A DNA stretch of 64,000 nt from JBCBDX01 sp038529265 (GCA_038529265.1 JBCBDX010000003.1:1-64000); one strand, 5' to 3'. Shown: positions 10,382-19,689, numbered from the stretch's first letter. The notes: generated by a model not told the origin, from the sequence alone. Translations and numbers: made by a program.

Positions 10382-11208
10382 CAGTTGTTCCCGACCACAT
10401 GAGGACTGCTGGTTTTGGTAATATCGTCGTTATTGGGGCGATCGTGGGTGCGCCAACCGCCTGAAATTCCGCGGCACAATAAAGCTTCTACGCCTTCAGC
10501 CCACTGGCTATCGGTAATTTCAACGCTCGGCGGGCAGTAGCGAAGCGTCAGTCCGCATCGACGTCGATGGGACATGTTGGCAAGAGAGCCATGAACAAGC
10601 ATGTCGGCGTGAAGTGAAATCTCGCCCGCTCTCAAAGAGTTTGTGAATGGCATGCCCATGGTTTCCGCGTTCGCTGTTCCCTTGTGGAATACGTTGGCCC
10701 CACCATTTGTTTCTGCTTCTGGAAGCGCACCTTTATCATGTGTGCCAGCAATGAAACGCATTGCCGAGTTGTCTGCGTCTGCGTCATCAATTGCCAACCA
10801 GACTGTTACAGTGCGCGCTGGCGATAACGCCCAAAATGATGCGTCTTGGTGCCAAGGCACTGCCTTTGGATCATGCGGTTTTTTAGACAGAACCGCAGAA
10901 GCCCAACAAAGAATGTCCGGACCGATGATGTCTTCTACGTAATCGAGAATGCGCTGGTTGGTCGCGATGTCATAGAGGCCTGAAAGGCGTGCCTGATAGC
11001 AATTTATGCCGTAGGCGCCGTCAGCTCCCAAATCACTCATCAGCCCATCAAGATAGAAGCGGATTGCAGTGATTTCCTCTTCGCCGAATATAGGAAACGG
11101 TTGTAGGAAGCCGTCGCGATTATATTGATCAATCTGGTGTTGCGTCAGCCGTTTGGGCGCAGGTGTGCGCACAGGCTTGAACCGCAGATCCTGCGAAACG
11201 CTCAACAT
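10381..11208 (-). CDS. Phytanoyl-CoA dioxygenase (PhyH) family protein
   Basis: 275 residues from the ATG at 11208, chosen because GGAGGAG lies 7 nt upstream; an in-frame TTG 15 nt earlier is less likely. Non-haem iron and 2-oxoglutarate dioxygenase marks are visible: WHQDASFW (His and Asp ligands) and a distal His in LHADMLVHGS, followed by an Arg in LTLRYCP that would hold 2-oxoglutarate. It is the first gene of the seven-gene minus-strand operon, divergent from the AraC-type regulator. In bacteria this family hydroxylates or demethylates diverse small molecules; here it may act on the imported compound or its aglycone (inference). Confidence 0.87.
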   Translation of the reverse strand: MLSVSQDLRFKPVRTPAPKRLTQHQIDQYNRDGFLQPFPIFGEEEITAIRFYLDGLMSDLGADGAYGINCYQARLSGLYDIATNQRILDYVEDIIGPDILCWASAVLSKKPHDPKAVPWHQDASFWALSPARTVTVWLAIDDADADNSAMRFIAGTHDKGALPEAETNGGANVFHKGTANAETMGMPFTNSLRAGEISLHADMLVHGSLANMSHRRRCGLTLRYCPPSVEITDSQWAEGVEALLCRGISGGWRTHDRPNNDDITKTSSPHVVGNN

Positions 11209-11338
11209 ACATGCTCCTCCCAAAGCTCTTACAAGGATGACGTGAAACGCCGAGGAGTCAGTGGCGTAGATTGACTTTCTATTGTACTGGATTGATATTT
11301 TCGGTCAAAATCGTCAATTTTGTTCGCTCATTTTGCAC

Positions 11339-12205
11339 ATGGAAAACATCCGCTTTCACATTGATGCTTATATCGCCAGCGATGAGGCATTCCATTTTGC
11401 GCGCAAGCAGCTCGCGAAACGCTACCCGGACAAAGCGCATGATCACGACTTTTTTGAAGTGTTCGTCATTGAAACGGGTAGGGCTTTACACTGGGTGAAT
11501 GGTGTGACGCAGGTGCTCGAGGCGGGGCAATTGGTCTTCGTCAGGCCGAGTGATATTCACGCCTTCTGTGCGGACCGGAGAACGGGTTGTCAGATTATCA
11601 ATGTAATGTTTCGAAAAGAAACGGCGGCGCATCTTGCGGCGCGTTATCATGACACCATTGATGGCCGTTTCTTCGATGCTGATAGTCAACTGCCCGAGTT
11701 GCACACGTTGGGTCCGGCACGTTTTGCGCGCGCTGTCACAGTTGCGGAGCAACTTCAAACCGCAGACCGGACGCTTGCCAGAATTGAAGAGTATTTATTG
11801 GCACTTATGAACCGGGTTGCGCACGTTTCCAGCGGCGTAGATGCGGCGACGCCGCGATGGTTTGCCGAAGCCTGTAGCGCGGCCCTTTCACCAGATGTGT
11901 TTAGACGTGGCGGCGTTGGTTTGGTGGAGGCTGCGGGCAGAAGCCATGAACATGTCTGTCGAACATGTAAGGCAGCGACGGGTTTTACGCCATCTGAATA
12001 TGTGAACCGGATTCGCATAGAGCATGCCGCCAAGCTTTTGCGAGGCACCGAGCAATCCATTGATATGGTAATCGAGAATTGTGGCTTTGAAAATGTGAGC
12101 TATTTCTATCGCCTGTTTCGCAACCATTTCAACGAGACGCCGCTGGCTTATCGGCAGCAATATCTGCGTGATCCCTTTCAAGAAGTTGATCTAACCAACA
12201 GCTAG
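11339..12205 (+). CDS. AraC family transcriptional regulator
   Basis: 288 residues from ATG 11339 (an in-frame TTG at 11282 is unlikely). The N-terminal cupin-like sensor has the pattern DHDFFEVFVIETGR and FVRPSDIHAF, as in sugar-sensing AraC proteins of the ChbR/RhaS type. The C-terminal pair of helix-turn-helix motifs ends GFENVSYFYRLFRNHF..TPLAYR. It is transcribed away from the dioxygenase/transporter/mannosidase operon, with about 130 nt between starts, so it most likely controls that operon in response to the imported sugar or its product. Confidence 0.93.
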   Translation: MENIRFHIDAYIASDEAFHFARKQLAKRYPDKAHDHDFFEVFVIETGRALHWVNGVTQVLEAGQLVFVRPSDIHAFCADRRTGCQIINVMFRKETAAHLAARYHDTIDGRFFDADSQLPELHTLGPARFARAVTVAEQLQTADRTLARIEEYLLALMNRVAHVSSGVDAATPRWFAEACSAALSPDVFRRGGVGLVEAAGRSHEHVCRTCKAATGFTPSEYVNRIRIEHAAKLLRGTEQSIDMVIENCGFENVSYFYRLFRNHFNETPLAYRQQYLRDPFQEVDLTNS

Positions 12206-12340
12206 CCATTGTCAGGTCAGCGGCTTTGTGGGTTGTGTCTTTTGACATTGGTTTCGTTGCGAAATTAGAGCATCGTGTGTGGCGCTTTCAAACCCAACAT
12301 GTATAAGCCATTGTCTCGCATATCGGAGGAGGACCGCAGT

Positions 12341-13840
12341 ATGAGCGAAATCGCACATTTCATCGACAATGCCCTTGTGGCCGGCACGTCTGGACGTAGC
12401 CAGCCCGTCTTTAACCCGGCTACGGGCCAGTCTGAAAAAGCGGTCGCTCTTGCCTCGGTTGATGAAGTGGAGCGTGCGGTCGCATCTGCGAAGGCTGCTT
12501 GGACAACATGGTCGAAAACACCGCCCTTGCGGCGTGCCCGTATCCTTGATCGCTTTAAGATGATCCTATGGGAGCGCGGTGAACAGCTTGCCGAGGCTAT
12601 CTCTGCGGAACATGGCAAGACACATGATGATGCCATGGGCGAGGTTACACGTGGCCTTGAAGTGGTAGAGTTCGCGGTTGGTGCACCACATTTGCTGAAA
12701 GGTGAGTTTACCGAGAATGTTGGCACTGATGTTGACAGTCACTGCGTTCGCCAACCGCTGGGTGTCGTTGCGGGTATCACGCCATTTAATTTTCCAGCCA
12801 TGGTGCCAATGTGGATGTTTCCGGTAGCTCTTGCTTGCGGCAATTGCTTTATCTTGAAGCCTAGTGAGCGCGATCCATCCCCATCTTTGCTCATCGGCGA
12901 ATGGCTTGCAGAAGCTGGCCTACCTGAAGGTGTGTTCAACGTCGTCCAAGGTGACAAAGAGGCCGTTGATGCGTTGCTCACCAATCCGGACGTTAAGGCG
13001 ATAAGCTTTGTCGGTTCGACACCTATTGCGAAGTATATTTATGAAACGGGTACTGCACATGGGAAACGCGTGCAGGCGCTTGGTGGCGCAAAGAACCACA
13101 TGGTTGTTATGCCCGATGCCGATCTGGACATGGCCGCCAACGCACTGATGGGTGCCGCTTATGGTTCAGCCGGCGAACGCTGTATGGCGATATCGGTGGC
13201 GGTTCCGGTGACGGATAAAGTTGCGGACGCTTTGGTTGAGCGGCTGGTTCCCAAGATAGAAGCGCTAAAGGTTGGCCCAGCAGCAGATCGGGCATCTGAA
13301 ATGGGACCGGTCGTGACCAAAGCCGCCCAAGAGAAAATCCTGGGTCTTATCGACAAGGGCGAATCCGAGGGCGCCAAAGTTGTTGTCGATGGACGCGGCT
13401 TCAAGGGGCCGCAGGGATATGAAGATGGATTCTTTGTTGGTCCAACGCTTATCGACAATGTAACGCCTGACATGACCGTATGGAAGGAAGAGATATTCGG
13501 GCCTGTGCTTTCCATGGTTCGGCGTGAAAGCTATGCCGATGCTGTCGATCTCATTCATTCTCACCAGTATGCCAACGGCGTTGCCGTGTTCACACGGGAT
13601 GGTGATACCGCGCGGAGCTTTGCCAGCGACATTGAAGTTGGCATGGTGGGTGTGAATGTGCCTATCCCGGTGCCAATGGCCTTCCATTCTTTTGGTGGCT
13701 GGAAAGCGTCCCTCTTTGGTGATCACCACATGCACGGACCTGAAGGTATCCGCTTCTATACGCGCCTCAAAGCCATCACGACGCGCTGGCCTACCGGGAT
13801 GCGTACCGATCCTGAATTTGTTATGCCGACGCTAGGTTGA
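12341..13840 (+). CDS. mmsA: CoA-acylating methylmalonate-semialdehyde dehydrogenase
   Basis: 499 residues, standard for MmsA. It converts (methyl)malonate semialdehyde with CoA and NAD+ to propionyl-CoA or acetyl-CoA, in valine, thymine or inositol breakdown. The active-site cysteine lies in GSAGERCMAIS near residue 284; the NAD-binding PFNFPAMVPMWMFP region and the C-terminal SLFGDHHMHGPEGIRFYTR block are typical. The start was chosen for the GGAGGAGGA site 7 nt before ATG; an earlier in-frame ATG at 12275 has none. No other valine or inositol genes are in the window. A stem-loop at 13856 follows it. Confidence 0.94.
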   Translation: MSEIAHFIDNALVAGTSGRSQPVFNPATGQSEKAVALASVDEVERAVASAKAAWTTWSKTPPLRRARILDRFKMILWERGEQLAEAISAEHGKTHDDAMGEVTRGLEVVEFAVGAPHLLKGEFTENVGTDVDSHCVRQPLGVVAGITPFNFPAMVPMWMFPVALACGNCFILKPSERDPSPSLLIGEWLAEAGLPEGVFNVVQGDKEAVDALLTNPDVKAISFVGSTPIAKYIYETGTAHGKRVQALGGAKNHMVVMPDADLDMAANALMGAAYGSAGERCMAISVAVPVTDKVADALVERLVPKIEALKVGPAADRASEMGPVVTKAAQEKILGLIDKGESEGAKVVVDGRGFKGPQGYEDGFFVGPTLIDNVTPDMTVWKEEIFGPVLSMVRRESYADAVDLIHSHQYANGVAVFTRDGDTARSFASDIEVGMVGVNVPIPVPMAFHSFGGWKASLFGDHHMHGPEGIRFYTRLKAITTRWPTGMRTDPEFVMPTLG

Positions 13841-13855
13841 TAAGCATTGGCGTTA

Positions 13856-13876
13856 GCCCGGCATTTGATGCCGGGC
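13856..13876. terminator. Stem-loop between convergent mmsA and usp genes
   Basis: GCCCGGCAT and ATGCCGGGC form a perfect 9-bp stem with a 3-nt TTG loop, between two convergent genes. There is no T-run on either strand, so it may work as a bidirectional barrier or an mRNA end protector. Confidence 0.55.
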
Positions 13877-13883
13877 ACCGACG

Positions 13884-14321
13884 CTATTGGCGGACCACAT
13901 AGACTGAACATTTGGAATGGCGCACAACACGAGCGGCATTGGGGCCGAGTAAATAGTCCTTAAAGTCCGGTCGGTGTGCACCGAGCACGATCAAGTCCGC
14001 CTCAACCGCATCCGCTACTTCCAGGATTTTTTCATACGCATTACCGCCCGTTGCAACGAGATGGTTTGCTGCCTCATTGGCCTTCGCGCCCAGAGTGTCC
14101 TGGATGATCTGATGAAGCAATTGCTGGGCATGCTCCACCGCTTTGTCGTGATGGTCTTTTTCAAAGAACTGCCCGACAACGCTCATGCCGTAATCGGGAA
14201 CAACAGTCATGACTTGTAGCTTTGCACCATGAAGCTCTGCCATCTGCGCCGCGACGGAAAGTAGCGGCGCATTTTCTTTTGGCTCGCTTACGTCGACGGG
14301 GCAGAGAATAGACTTAATCAT
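13884..14321 (-). CDS. Universal stress protein (UspA family), TRAP-linked
   Basis: 145 residues with the Usp fold: ILCPVDVSEPKENA at the start, VLGAHRPDFKDYLLGPNAARVVRHSKCSVYVVR at the end. The GxRxxG..G-9-G(S/T) ATP-binding pattern is only partly kept (LGAHRPDFKDYLLGPNA). Its start overlaps the TRAP permease stop by 4 nt, so the two are translationally coupled. An Usp gene at the end of a TRAP operon is known from the ectoine system TeaABC-TeaD, where TeaD tunes transport; the same role here is inference. Confidence 0.9.
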   Translation of the reverse strand: MIKSILCPVDVSEPKENAPLLSVAAQMAELHGAKLQVMTVVPDYGMSVVGQFFEKDHHDKAVEHAQQLLHQIIQDTLGAKANEAANHLVATGGNAYEKILEVADAVEADLIVLGAHRPDFKDYLLGPNAARVVRHSKCSVYVVRQ

Positions 14322-16927
14322 GCCAATGCCTCCTCACGGGCTGTGCTTCCGGCGCGAGATTTTTGCAGGAATGCGATCAGGCCAAGGAGGAGCAATGCCG
14401 GTATGAAAAACAGTTCTTTCGGAAGCTGATCTGCATCTGCTTTGACGTTGGTGATTTGAACCGGATCATCTGCGTAGAAGTCAAAGTCACTCATTGTTTC
14501 AAAGTAAGGTGTTCCAGGGAACGGCTCTTCAAGTTTGGTCAGCCCATCTTCGTCAAGCAGTGTCAGGCCAAGTGCATCGAGACGTGCATCGCCTCCATCT
14601 TCTTCTCCGACTGGCAGAACCAGCGTTGTCTCTTTGACTTCGCCCGTGTCGAAGTCCGGGCCACTTACCACCATGCGCAGTTCGCTGCCTGCCTGTGCAT
14701 CACCTATGGCTTGCGACAGAGCTGCCGGCTCGATGAATTCGAACGGCGGCTGGATGCGATCCATGAAGAAGCCGGGACGGAAAAGGGCGAAGGCGATCAG
14801 AACAAGCGCCACGCTTTCCCAAATGCGGCTGCGTGTCACAAACCAACCCATTGTGCCAGCTGTGAAGATCAAGATCGCAATCGTCGCGACAATGGCGACG
14901 GTTATGCCCTCGATCCATGTCACATCGATCAACAGGAGATCTGTGTTGAAGATGAAGAAGAAGGGCAGGGCAATCGTTCGCAGCGAATAGAAGAAGGCAA
15001 CAAAGCCCGTTCGGATTGCATCCCCGCCCGATACCGCAGCTGCGGCAAAACTGGCTAGTCCCACCGGTGGCGTTACGTCAGCCATGATCCCGAAGTAGAA
15101 CACAAACAGGTGCACCGCGATGAGCGGGACAATCAATCCCGACTGCGCGCCCAGTTCCACGACCACGCCAGCCATCAAGGATGAAACGACGATGTAGTTC
15201 GCGGTCGTCGGCAAACCCATCCCAAGAACGAGGGACAGGAGTCCGACCATGACGAGCATCATGATCAGATTGCCACCGGACAGGAATTCAACCAGATCGG
15301 CCATGACCTGACCGACGCCGGTGAGTGTTACGGTACCAACAATGACGCCAGCCGTGGCTGTTGCGAGACCAATGCCAATCATGTTGCGCGCGCCCGCGAT
15401 TAGGCCGTCACCCAGATCGTAAATACCAGCCATGAAAGCATTGGCAGTGTCATTCTCGCCGCGGAAGATGGACTTAAGAGGGCGTTGCGTAAGCAGGATA
15501 ACGAACATCAAAGCTGTTGCCCAGAACGCGGACAGGCCGGGCGATTTCTGTTCAATCATCAAGAAATAGACGAGAACGATAATCGGCAGCAAATAGTAGA
15601 GGCCCGTTTTGTAGATCTCGGAGACTTCCGGCAGTTCGACTACCTCAGCATTGGGATCATCGGGCTGCAGGTCATCGGCCTGTGCTGCCAGCCAAAGCAG
15701 GCCGACATAGGCAAGGAAAACGCCAAGCGCCAAAATCCATCCAGCGCCTTCTGGCACCAATGCTGTTACCCATCCAATTGGGTATTGGATGCCGTAGCAA
15801 AGGGCTGCAAACCCAACAAAGAAGGCTGCCATCCCGCCAACAGTCTTGCCGACCGAAGTTACCTTATTGCCCAGCGTCGGCATGTTCTGTTTTACCGCTT
15901 CAAGGTGAACGATGTAGACCAAAGCGACATAGGAGATCGCCGCCGGCAAGAAGGCGTGGGTGATCACCTCCACATAGGAGATGCCCACATATTCAACCAT
16001 TAGGAAGGCCGCAGCGCCCATAACTGGCGGCATGATCTGGCCATTTACCGAAGAAGCAACCTCGACCGATCCAGCTTTTTCAGATGAAAAGCCGACTCGC
16101 TTCATCAGCGGGATCGTGAAAGTGCCGGTTGTAACAACGTTGGCGATGGACGATCCAGAAATAAGGCCGGTGGCCGCTGATCCAACGACAGCAGCTTTTG
16201 CTGGTCCGCCTTTCAGGTGCCCGAGTGCGCCGAACGCCATCTTGATGAAATAGTTGCCGGCGCCTGCCTTATCGAGCAGTGCGCCAAAGAGGACGAAAAG
16301 GAAAACGAATTTCGTTGAAACCCCGAGCGCGATGCCGAACACACCTTCTGATGTGATCCACATGTGGCTCATCGCCTTAGTAAGAGATGCGCCTTTCCAG
16401 CGGATGACTTCCGGCACCCATGAGGATGATCCAAAGAAAACGTAAGCCAGAAAGATCGTCGCAATAATGGCCATGGCAGGCCCGAGTGCGCGGCGCGCTG
16501 CTTCAAAAAGCAGGATCAAACCAACGAGCGCGAACCATTTGTCCGTGTCATCGGCAAGGCCTCCAGACGCAACAATCTTGTCGTAAAAGAAAAAACCGTA
16601 AAGCGCGATAAAAGCGGCAAGAATGCCGAGTATCCAGTCTTGGATTGGTATATAGTTTCGAGGGCTCGATTTAAGCGCAGGATAGGCCATGAAGGCCAAG
16701 AAAATTGCGAATGCCAAATGGATTTGGCGGGAATTGTTGATGATGTCACCGGGCAGTAGAAGATTGGCGACTGGTGACGCTAAAAGCACCTGAAAAAGCG
16801 ACCAGACCAACGCTGTGGCTGCGAGGAAAATTCCAACAGAGCCTGCCGGGCTTCGTGCGCCCGCATCTGTTGATGCGACCAGTTCCTGAAGCTCTTCTTC
16901 ACTGAGTGCGCGACCCTTTTCTGCCAT
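14318..16927 (-). CDS. TRAP transporter fused permease (DctQM) with C-terminal DUF3394-like domain
   Basis: 869 residues. A four-helix DctQ-like part leads into a DctM-like part with repeated motifs (SGSSIANVVTTGTFTIPLMKR, SVNGQIMPPVMGAAAFLM, GMGLPTTANYIVVS, ADVTPPVGLASFAAAA). These mark the TAXI-type 4TM-12TM fusions. After a gap near residue 720 there is a soluble region of about 120 residues (EPAALSQAIG..DFYADDPVQITNV) closed by one last membrane helix, matching the DUF3394 extension. It imports a small organic acid or amino-acid-like solute using an ion gradient. It is 95 nt downstream of its receptor gene. Confidence 0.93.
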   Translation of the reverse strand: MAEKGRALSEEELQELVASTDAGARSPAGSVGIFLAATALVWSLFQVLLASPVANLLLPGDIINNSRQIHLAFAIFLAFMAYPALKSSPRNYIPIQDWILGILAAFIALYGFFFYDKIVASGGLADDTDKWFALVGLILLFEAARRALGPAMAIIATIFLAYVFFGSSSWVPEVIRWKGASLTKAMSHMWITSEGVFGIALGVSTKFVFLFVLFGALLDKAGAGNYFIKMAFGALGHLKGGPAKAAVVGSAATGLISGSSIANVVTTGTFTIPLMKRVGFSSEKAGSVEVASSVNGQIMPPVMGAAAFLMVEYVGISYVEVITHAFLPAAISYVALVYIVHLEAVKQNMPTLGNKVTSVGKTVGGMAAFFVGFAALCYGIQYPIGWVTALVPEGAGWILALGVFLAYVGLLWLAAQADDLQPDDPNAEVVELPEVSEIYKTGLYYLLPIIVLVYFLMIEQKSPGLSAFWATALMFVILLTQRPLKSIFRGENDTANAFMAGIYDLGDGLIAGARNMIGIGLATATAGVIVGTVTLTGVGQVMADLVEFLSGGNLIMMLVMVGLLSLVLGMGLPTTANYIVVSSLMAGVVVELGAQSGLIVPLIAVHLFVFYFGIMADVTPPVGLASFAAAAVSGGDAIRTGFVAFFYSLRTIALPFFFIFNTDLLLIDVTWIEGITVAIVATIAILIFTAGTMGWFVTRSRIWESVALVLIAFALFRPGFFMDRIQPPFEFIEPAALSQAIGDAQAGSELRMVVSGPDFDTGEVKETTLVLPVGEEDGGDARLDALGLTLLDEDGLTKLEEPFPGTPYFETMSDFDFYADDPVQITNVKADADQLPKELFFIPALLLLGLIAFLQKSRAGSTAREEALA

Positions 16928-16981
16928 AGTCCCTCTCCCGATGCCAATTTGGTTTCCCGACCAACGCCGCTAAGGCGAAAA

Positions 16982-17009
16982 GGGCCGAGGCGTTACAACG
17001 CCTCGGCCC
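16982..17009 (-). other. Strong intercistronic hairpin between TAXI receptor and permease genes
   Basis: GGGCCGAGGCGTT (16982-16994) and AACGCCTCGGCCC (16997-17009) are perfect inverted repeats of 13 bp with only 2 nt between. On the minus strand it is followed by TTTT, so it resembles a leaky terminator. It lies 13 nt after the receptor stop and would leave much more receptor mRNA than permease mRNA. Confidence 0.7.
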
Positions 17010-17022
17010 AAAGCTGTGTGGA

Positions 17023-17988
17023 TTACATCCAGCCCTTTTCTTTGTAGTACTTTTCAGCACCCGGATGCAGCGGCGCTGACAGACCGTCCGCAATCATCTC
17101 TTCTGCTTTCAGATTGGCGAATGCTGGGTGCAGTTTTTTGAAGTCTTCAAAATTTTCAAAGACACCAGAGACCACCGCATAAACGGCGTCTTCTGAAACA
17201 TCAGCAGATGTAACAAATGTCGCGCCAACGCCGAAAGTCATCGTATCACCATCTGAACCGCGATACATGCCACCTGGGATTGTCGCTGAGCGATAGAATG
17301 AATTGTCGGCAATCAGACCTTCGACAGCTTCACCGTCAACGGTGACCAAGACAGAGTCACAGGCTGTGGTTGCTTCCTGAATGGAACCAGATGGGTGGCC
17401 GACAGTGTACACCATGGCGTCAATCTGGTTATCGCACAGCGCAGCCGACTGTTCCGCTGCTTTCAGCTCAGTGGCCAGAGCAAAGTCATCGGTAGACCAA
17501 CCTTTGGCTTCAAGCAGCACCTCCATTGTACCGCGCTGACCGGAGCCTGGGTTACCAATATTTACGCGCTTGCCTTTCAGATCATCGAAGCTGCTGATAC
17601 CGGCATCTGCGCGCGCAACAACGGTGAACGGCTCTGGGTGGACTGAGAAGACGGCACGAAGGCCCTCAAACGCACCGGCCTCTTCAAATCGAGAGGAGCC
17701 ATTGTAAGCATGGTACTGCCAGTCAGACTGGGCAACGCCGAACTCCAGCTCGCCAGCGCGAATAGTGTTGATGTTGTAAACTGAACCACCGGTGGATTCT
17801 ACTGAACATCGGATACCATGATCCTTGCGGCCTTTGTTCACGAGACGGCAGATCGCGCCGCCAGTTGGGTAGTAGACACCAGTGACACCACCGGTCCCGA
17901 TTGTGATGAACTCTTCAGCCATAACGCTTGTAGCGGTCATCGCCGCCAAAGCGCCACAGGCCAGTGTCGTTTTCAAGGTCTTGAGCAT
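17023..17988 (-). CDS. TAXI family TRAP transporter solute receptor
   Basis: 321 residues. A Sec signal peptide is cut near SVMAEEF (about residue 24), then TIGTGGVTGVYYPTGGAICRLVNKG, the hallmark of TAXI (TRAP-associated extracytoplasmic immunogenic) proteins. GNPGSGQRGTMEVLL near residue 145 and LCDNQIDAMVYTVGHPSG near residue 190 are also typical. It delivers ligand to the fused permease. The ribosome site AGGGAGA lies 5-6 nt upstream of ATG. TAXI receptors often bind glutamate/glutamine or other carboxylates, but the ligand cannot be fixed here. Confidence 0.93.
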   Translation of the reverse strand: MLKTLKTTLACGALAAMTATSVMAEEFITIGTGGVTGVYYPTGGAICRLVNKGRKDHGIRCSVESTGGSVYNINTIRAGELEFGVAQSDWQYHAYNGSSRFEEAGAFEGLRAVFSVHPEPFTVVARADAGISSFDDLKGKRVNIGNPGSGQRGTMEVLLEAKGWSTDDFALATELKAAEQSAALCDNQIDAMVYTVGHPSGSIQEATTACDSVLVTVDGEAVEGLIADNSFYRSATIPGGMYRGSDGDTMTFGVGATFVTSADVSEDAVYAVVSGVFENFEDFKKLHPAFANLKAEEMIADGLSAPLHPGAEKYYKEKGWM

Positions 17989-18363
17989 ATCATTCTCCCT
18001 GGCTCAAAAAATTGCGTTTCAAACTTGGTTTGCCTTTTCCAGACGAACCACATTCTTCCCGTCCGCCTGTGTTTGCATTGCAGATAGCAATGCCCTGCCA
18101 AACTTGCTCAAGCGCAGCACATGCGTAAAACCGGTCGGGAAGAAACTTTGGAATTGAATACGCTGTTGGTCGACAGACATCGGAACAGAGTCAGACGCTT
18201 TATGCTCACTCAAAAAAAGTGACGCATTCAACAATGTCGTTCTAGCGTTTAGAGCTGTGCCCACCAAACCTCCAGCGTGTAGAGCCAGAGCGTTCCATCA
18301 GACCCAAATATTGTCAACCAAAGATCGATATGATTGTGTCTGACCGTTTGGAGCTTATGCATC
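17989..18363. promoter_or_regulatory. Divergent intergenic region with an inverted repeat
   Basis: 375 bases between the TAXI receptor gene (leftward) and the aminotransferase gene (rightward). It holds a perfect 7-bp inverted repeat GCATTGC-AGATA-GCAATGC at 18075-18093, about 90 nt before the receptor start, which may be an operator or leader hairpin. No convincing gene is seen; an 82-residue minus-strand frame at 18019-18267 has no ribosome site and low-complexity content. Confidence 0.4.
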
Positions 18364-19689
18364 ATGGGTCATATCTTTCACCGTAATCCCAGCCAGATTT
18401 ACCCCGAAGCGGTGGCCGGTGATGGTGCCTACCTGATCGACAAAGAGGGCAAGCGATATCTTGATGCTTCCGGCGGCGCAGCGGTCTCCTGTTTAGGGCA
18501 TGGAGACCCTGACGTGGTGGCAGCGACACGGGCGCAACTTGAGCAATTGGAGTTTGCGCATACTGGTTTTTTCACCACTGACATTGCCGAACGGCTGGCC
18601 GAAAAGCTGGTCGCTGTTGGGCCGGGTTTGGACCGCGTTTACTTGGTTTCAGGTGGGTCTGAAGCCATGGAAGCGGCTATCAAACTGGCGCGGCAATATT
18701 TCGTCGAGCGCGGTGAGCCACAACGCAATCACATCATTGCGCGTCGGCAAAGCTATCACGGTAATACGTTGGGGGCGCTTGCCACGGGCGGTAATGAATG
18801 GAGGCGAGCCCAGTTCGGACCGTTGCTGATCGAAGTTAGCCACATCGCGCCCTGCTATGAATATCGTGAGCGCGCTGATCATGAATCGCTCGAGCAATAT
18901 GCACTTCGCGCTGCCAATGAGTTGGAAGACGAAGTGCAACGATTGGGTCCCGGGAACGTGATGGCTTTTGTGGCTGAACCTGTTGTTGGTGCGACAGCTG
19001 GGGCGGTACCGGCGCTGGATCATTATTTTAAGCGCGTTCGAGAAATTTGCGATCTGCATGGAATCCTGCTCATCCTCGATGAAGTCATGTGTGGCATGGG
19101 CCGTACGGGAACTTTATTTGCGTGCGAGCAGGATGGTGTGAGACCGGATATCTGCGCCATCGCAAAGGGTTTGGGTGCGGGCTACCAGCCTATCGGGGCG
19201 ATGATGTGTACCGAACACATCTACCAAACCATTGTCGATGGTTCGGGTTTCTTTCAGCATGGCCATACCTATCTTGGTCATCCTGTGGCGGCAGCGGCGG
19301 CACTGGCCGTTACGGAAAAGTTGACCGATGGTGGCCTTGTAGCAGCGTGTGCGCAACAGGGTGTAACGCTAAAAAAACAGCTGCGAAATCGATTTGGCCA
19401 ACATCCTCATGTTGGCGATATTCGTGGCCGGGGGCTCTTTCTCGGGCTCGAGCTTGTGCAGGATCGAGAGACGAAAACGCCGTTTGAGCGGGACTTAAAA
19501 GTTGCACCTCATCTGAAGGCAGCGGCTATGAAGGCCGGCTTGATTTGTTATCCAATGCAGGGAACGATTGATGGCCGCCGTGGTGATCATGTGCTCTTGG
19601 CACCGCCCTTCATTATCAACGACGATCAGATAGGCGAGTTGGTTGACAAGCTGGAGATTGCCATCAATGCAGCGGTTACGCCGCACTGA
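18364..19689 (+). CDS. Class-III pyridoxal-phosphate aminotransferase
   Basis: 441 residues from ATG 18364 (an in-frame TTG 30 nt earlier is unlikely). The fold is that of BioA/ornithine/omega-amino-acid transaminases: YLDASGGAAVSCLGHGDPDV near the start, VSGGSEAMEAAIKLARQY for the phosphate cup, LLILDEVMCGMGRTG with the cofactor-contacting Asp, and AIAKGLGAGYQPIGAMM with the Schiff-base Lys near residue 271. It moves an amino group between an amine or amino acid and a keto acid. The exact substrate is not readable. Its 3' end overlaps the convergent DUF1684 gene by 14 nt. Confidence 0.9.
   Translation: MGHIFHRNPSQIYPEAVAGDGAYLIDKEGKRYLDASGGAAVSCLGHGDPDVVAATRAQLEQLEFAHTGFFTTDIAERLAEKLVAVGPGLDRVYLVSGGSEAMEAAIKLARQYFVERGEPQRNHIIARRQSYHGNTLGALATGGNEWRRAQFGPLLIEVSHIAPCYEYRERADHESLEQYALRAANELEDEVQRLGPGNVMAFVAEPVVGATAGAVPALDHYFKRVREICDLHGILLILDEVMCGMGRTGTLFACEQDGVRPDICAIAKGLGAGYQPIGAMMCTEHIYQTIVDGSGFFQHGHTYLGHPVAAAAALAVTEKLTDGGLVAACAQQGVTLKKQLRNRFGQHPHVGDIRGRGLFLGLELVQDRETKTPFERDLKVAPHLKAAAMKAGLICYPMQGTIDGRRGDHVLLAPPFIINDDQIGELVDKLEIAINAAVTPH

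Noticed and set aside
18019..18267. 82-residue minus-strand frame upstream of the TAXI receptor
   Set aside because: No ribosome site, no recognisable pattern, and it occupies the divergent promoter region.
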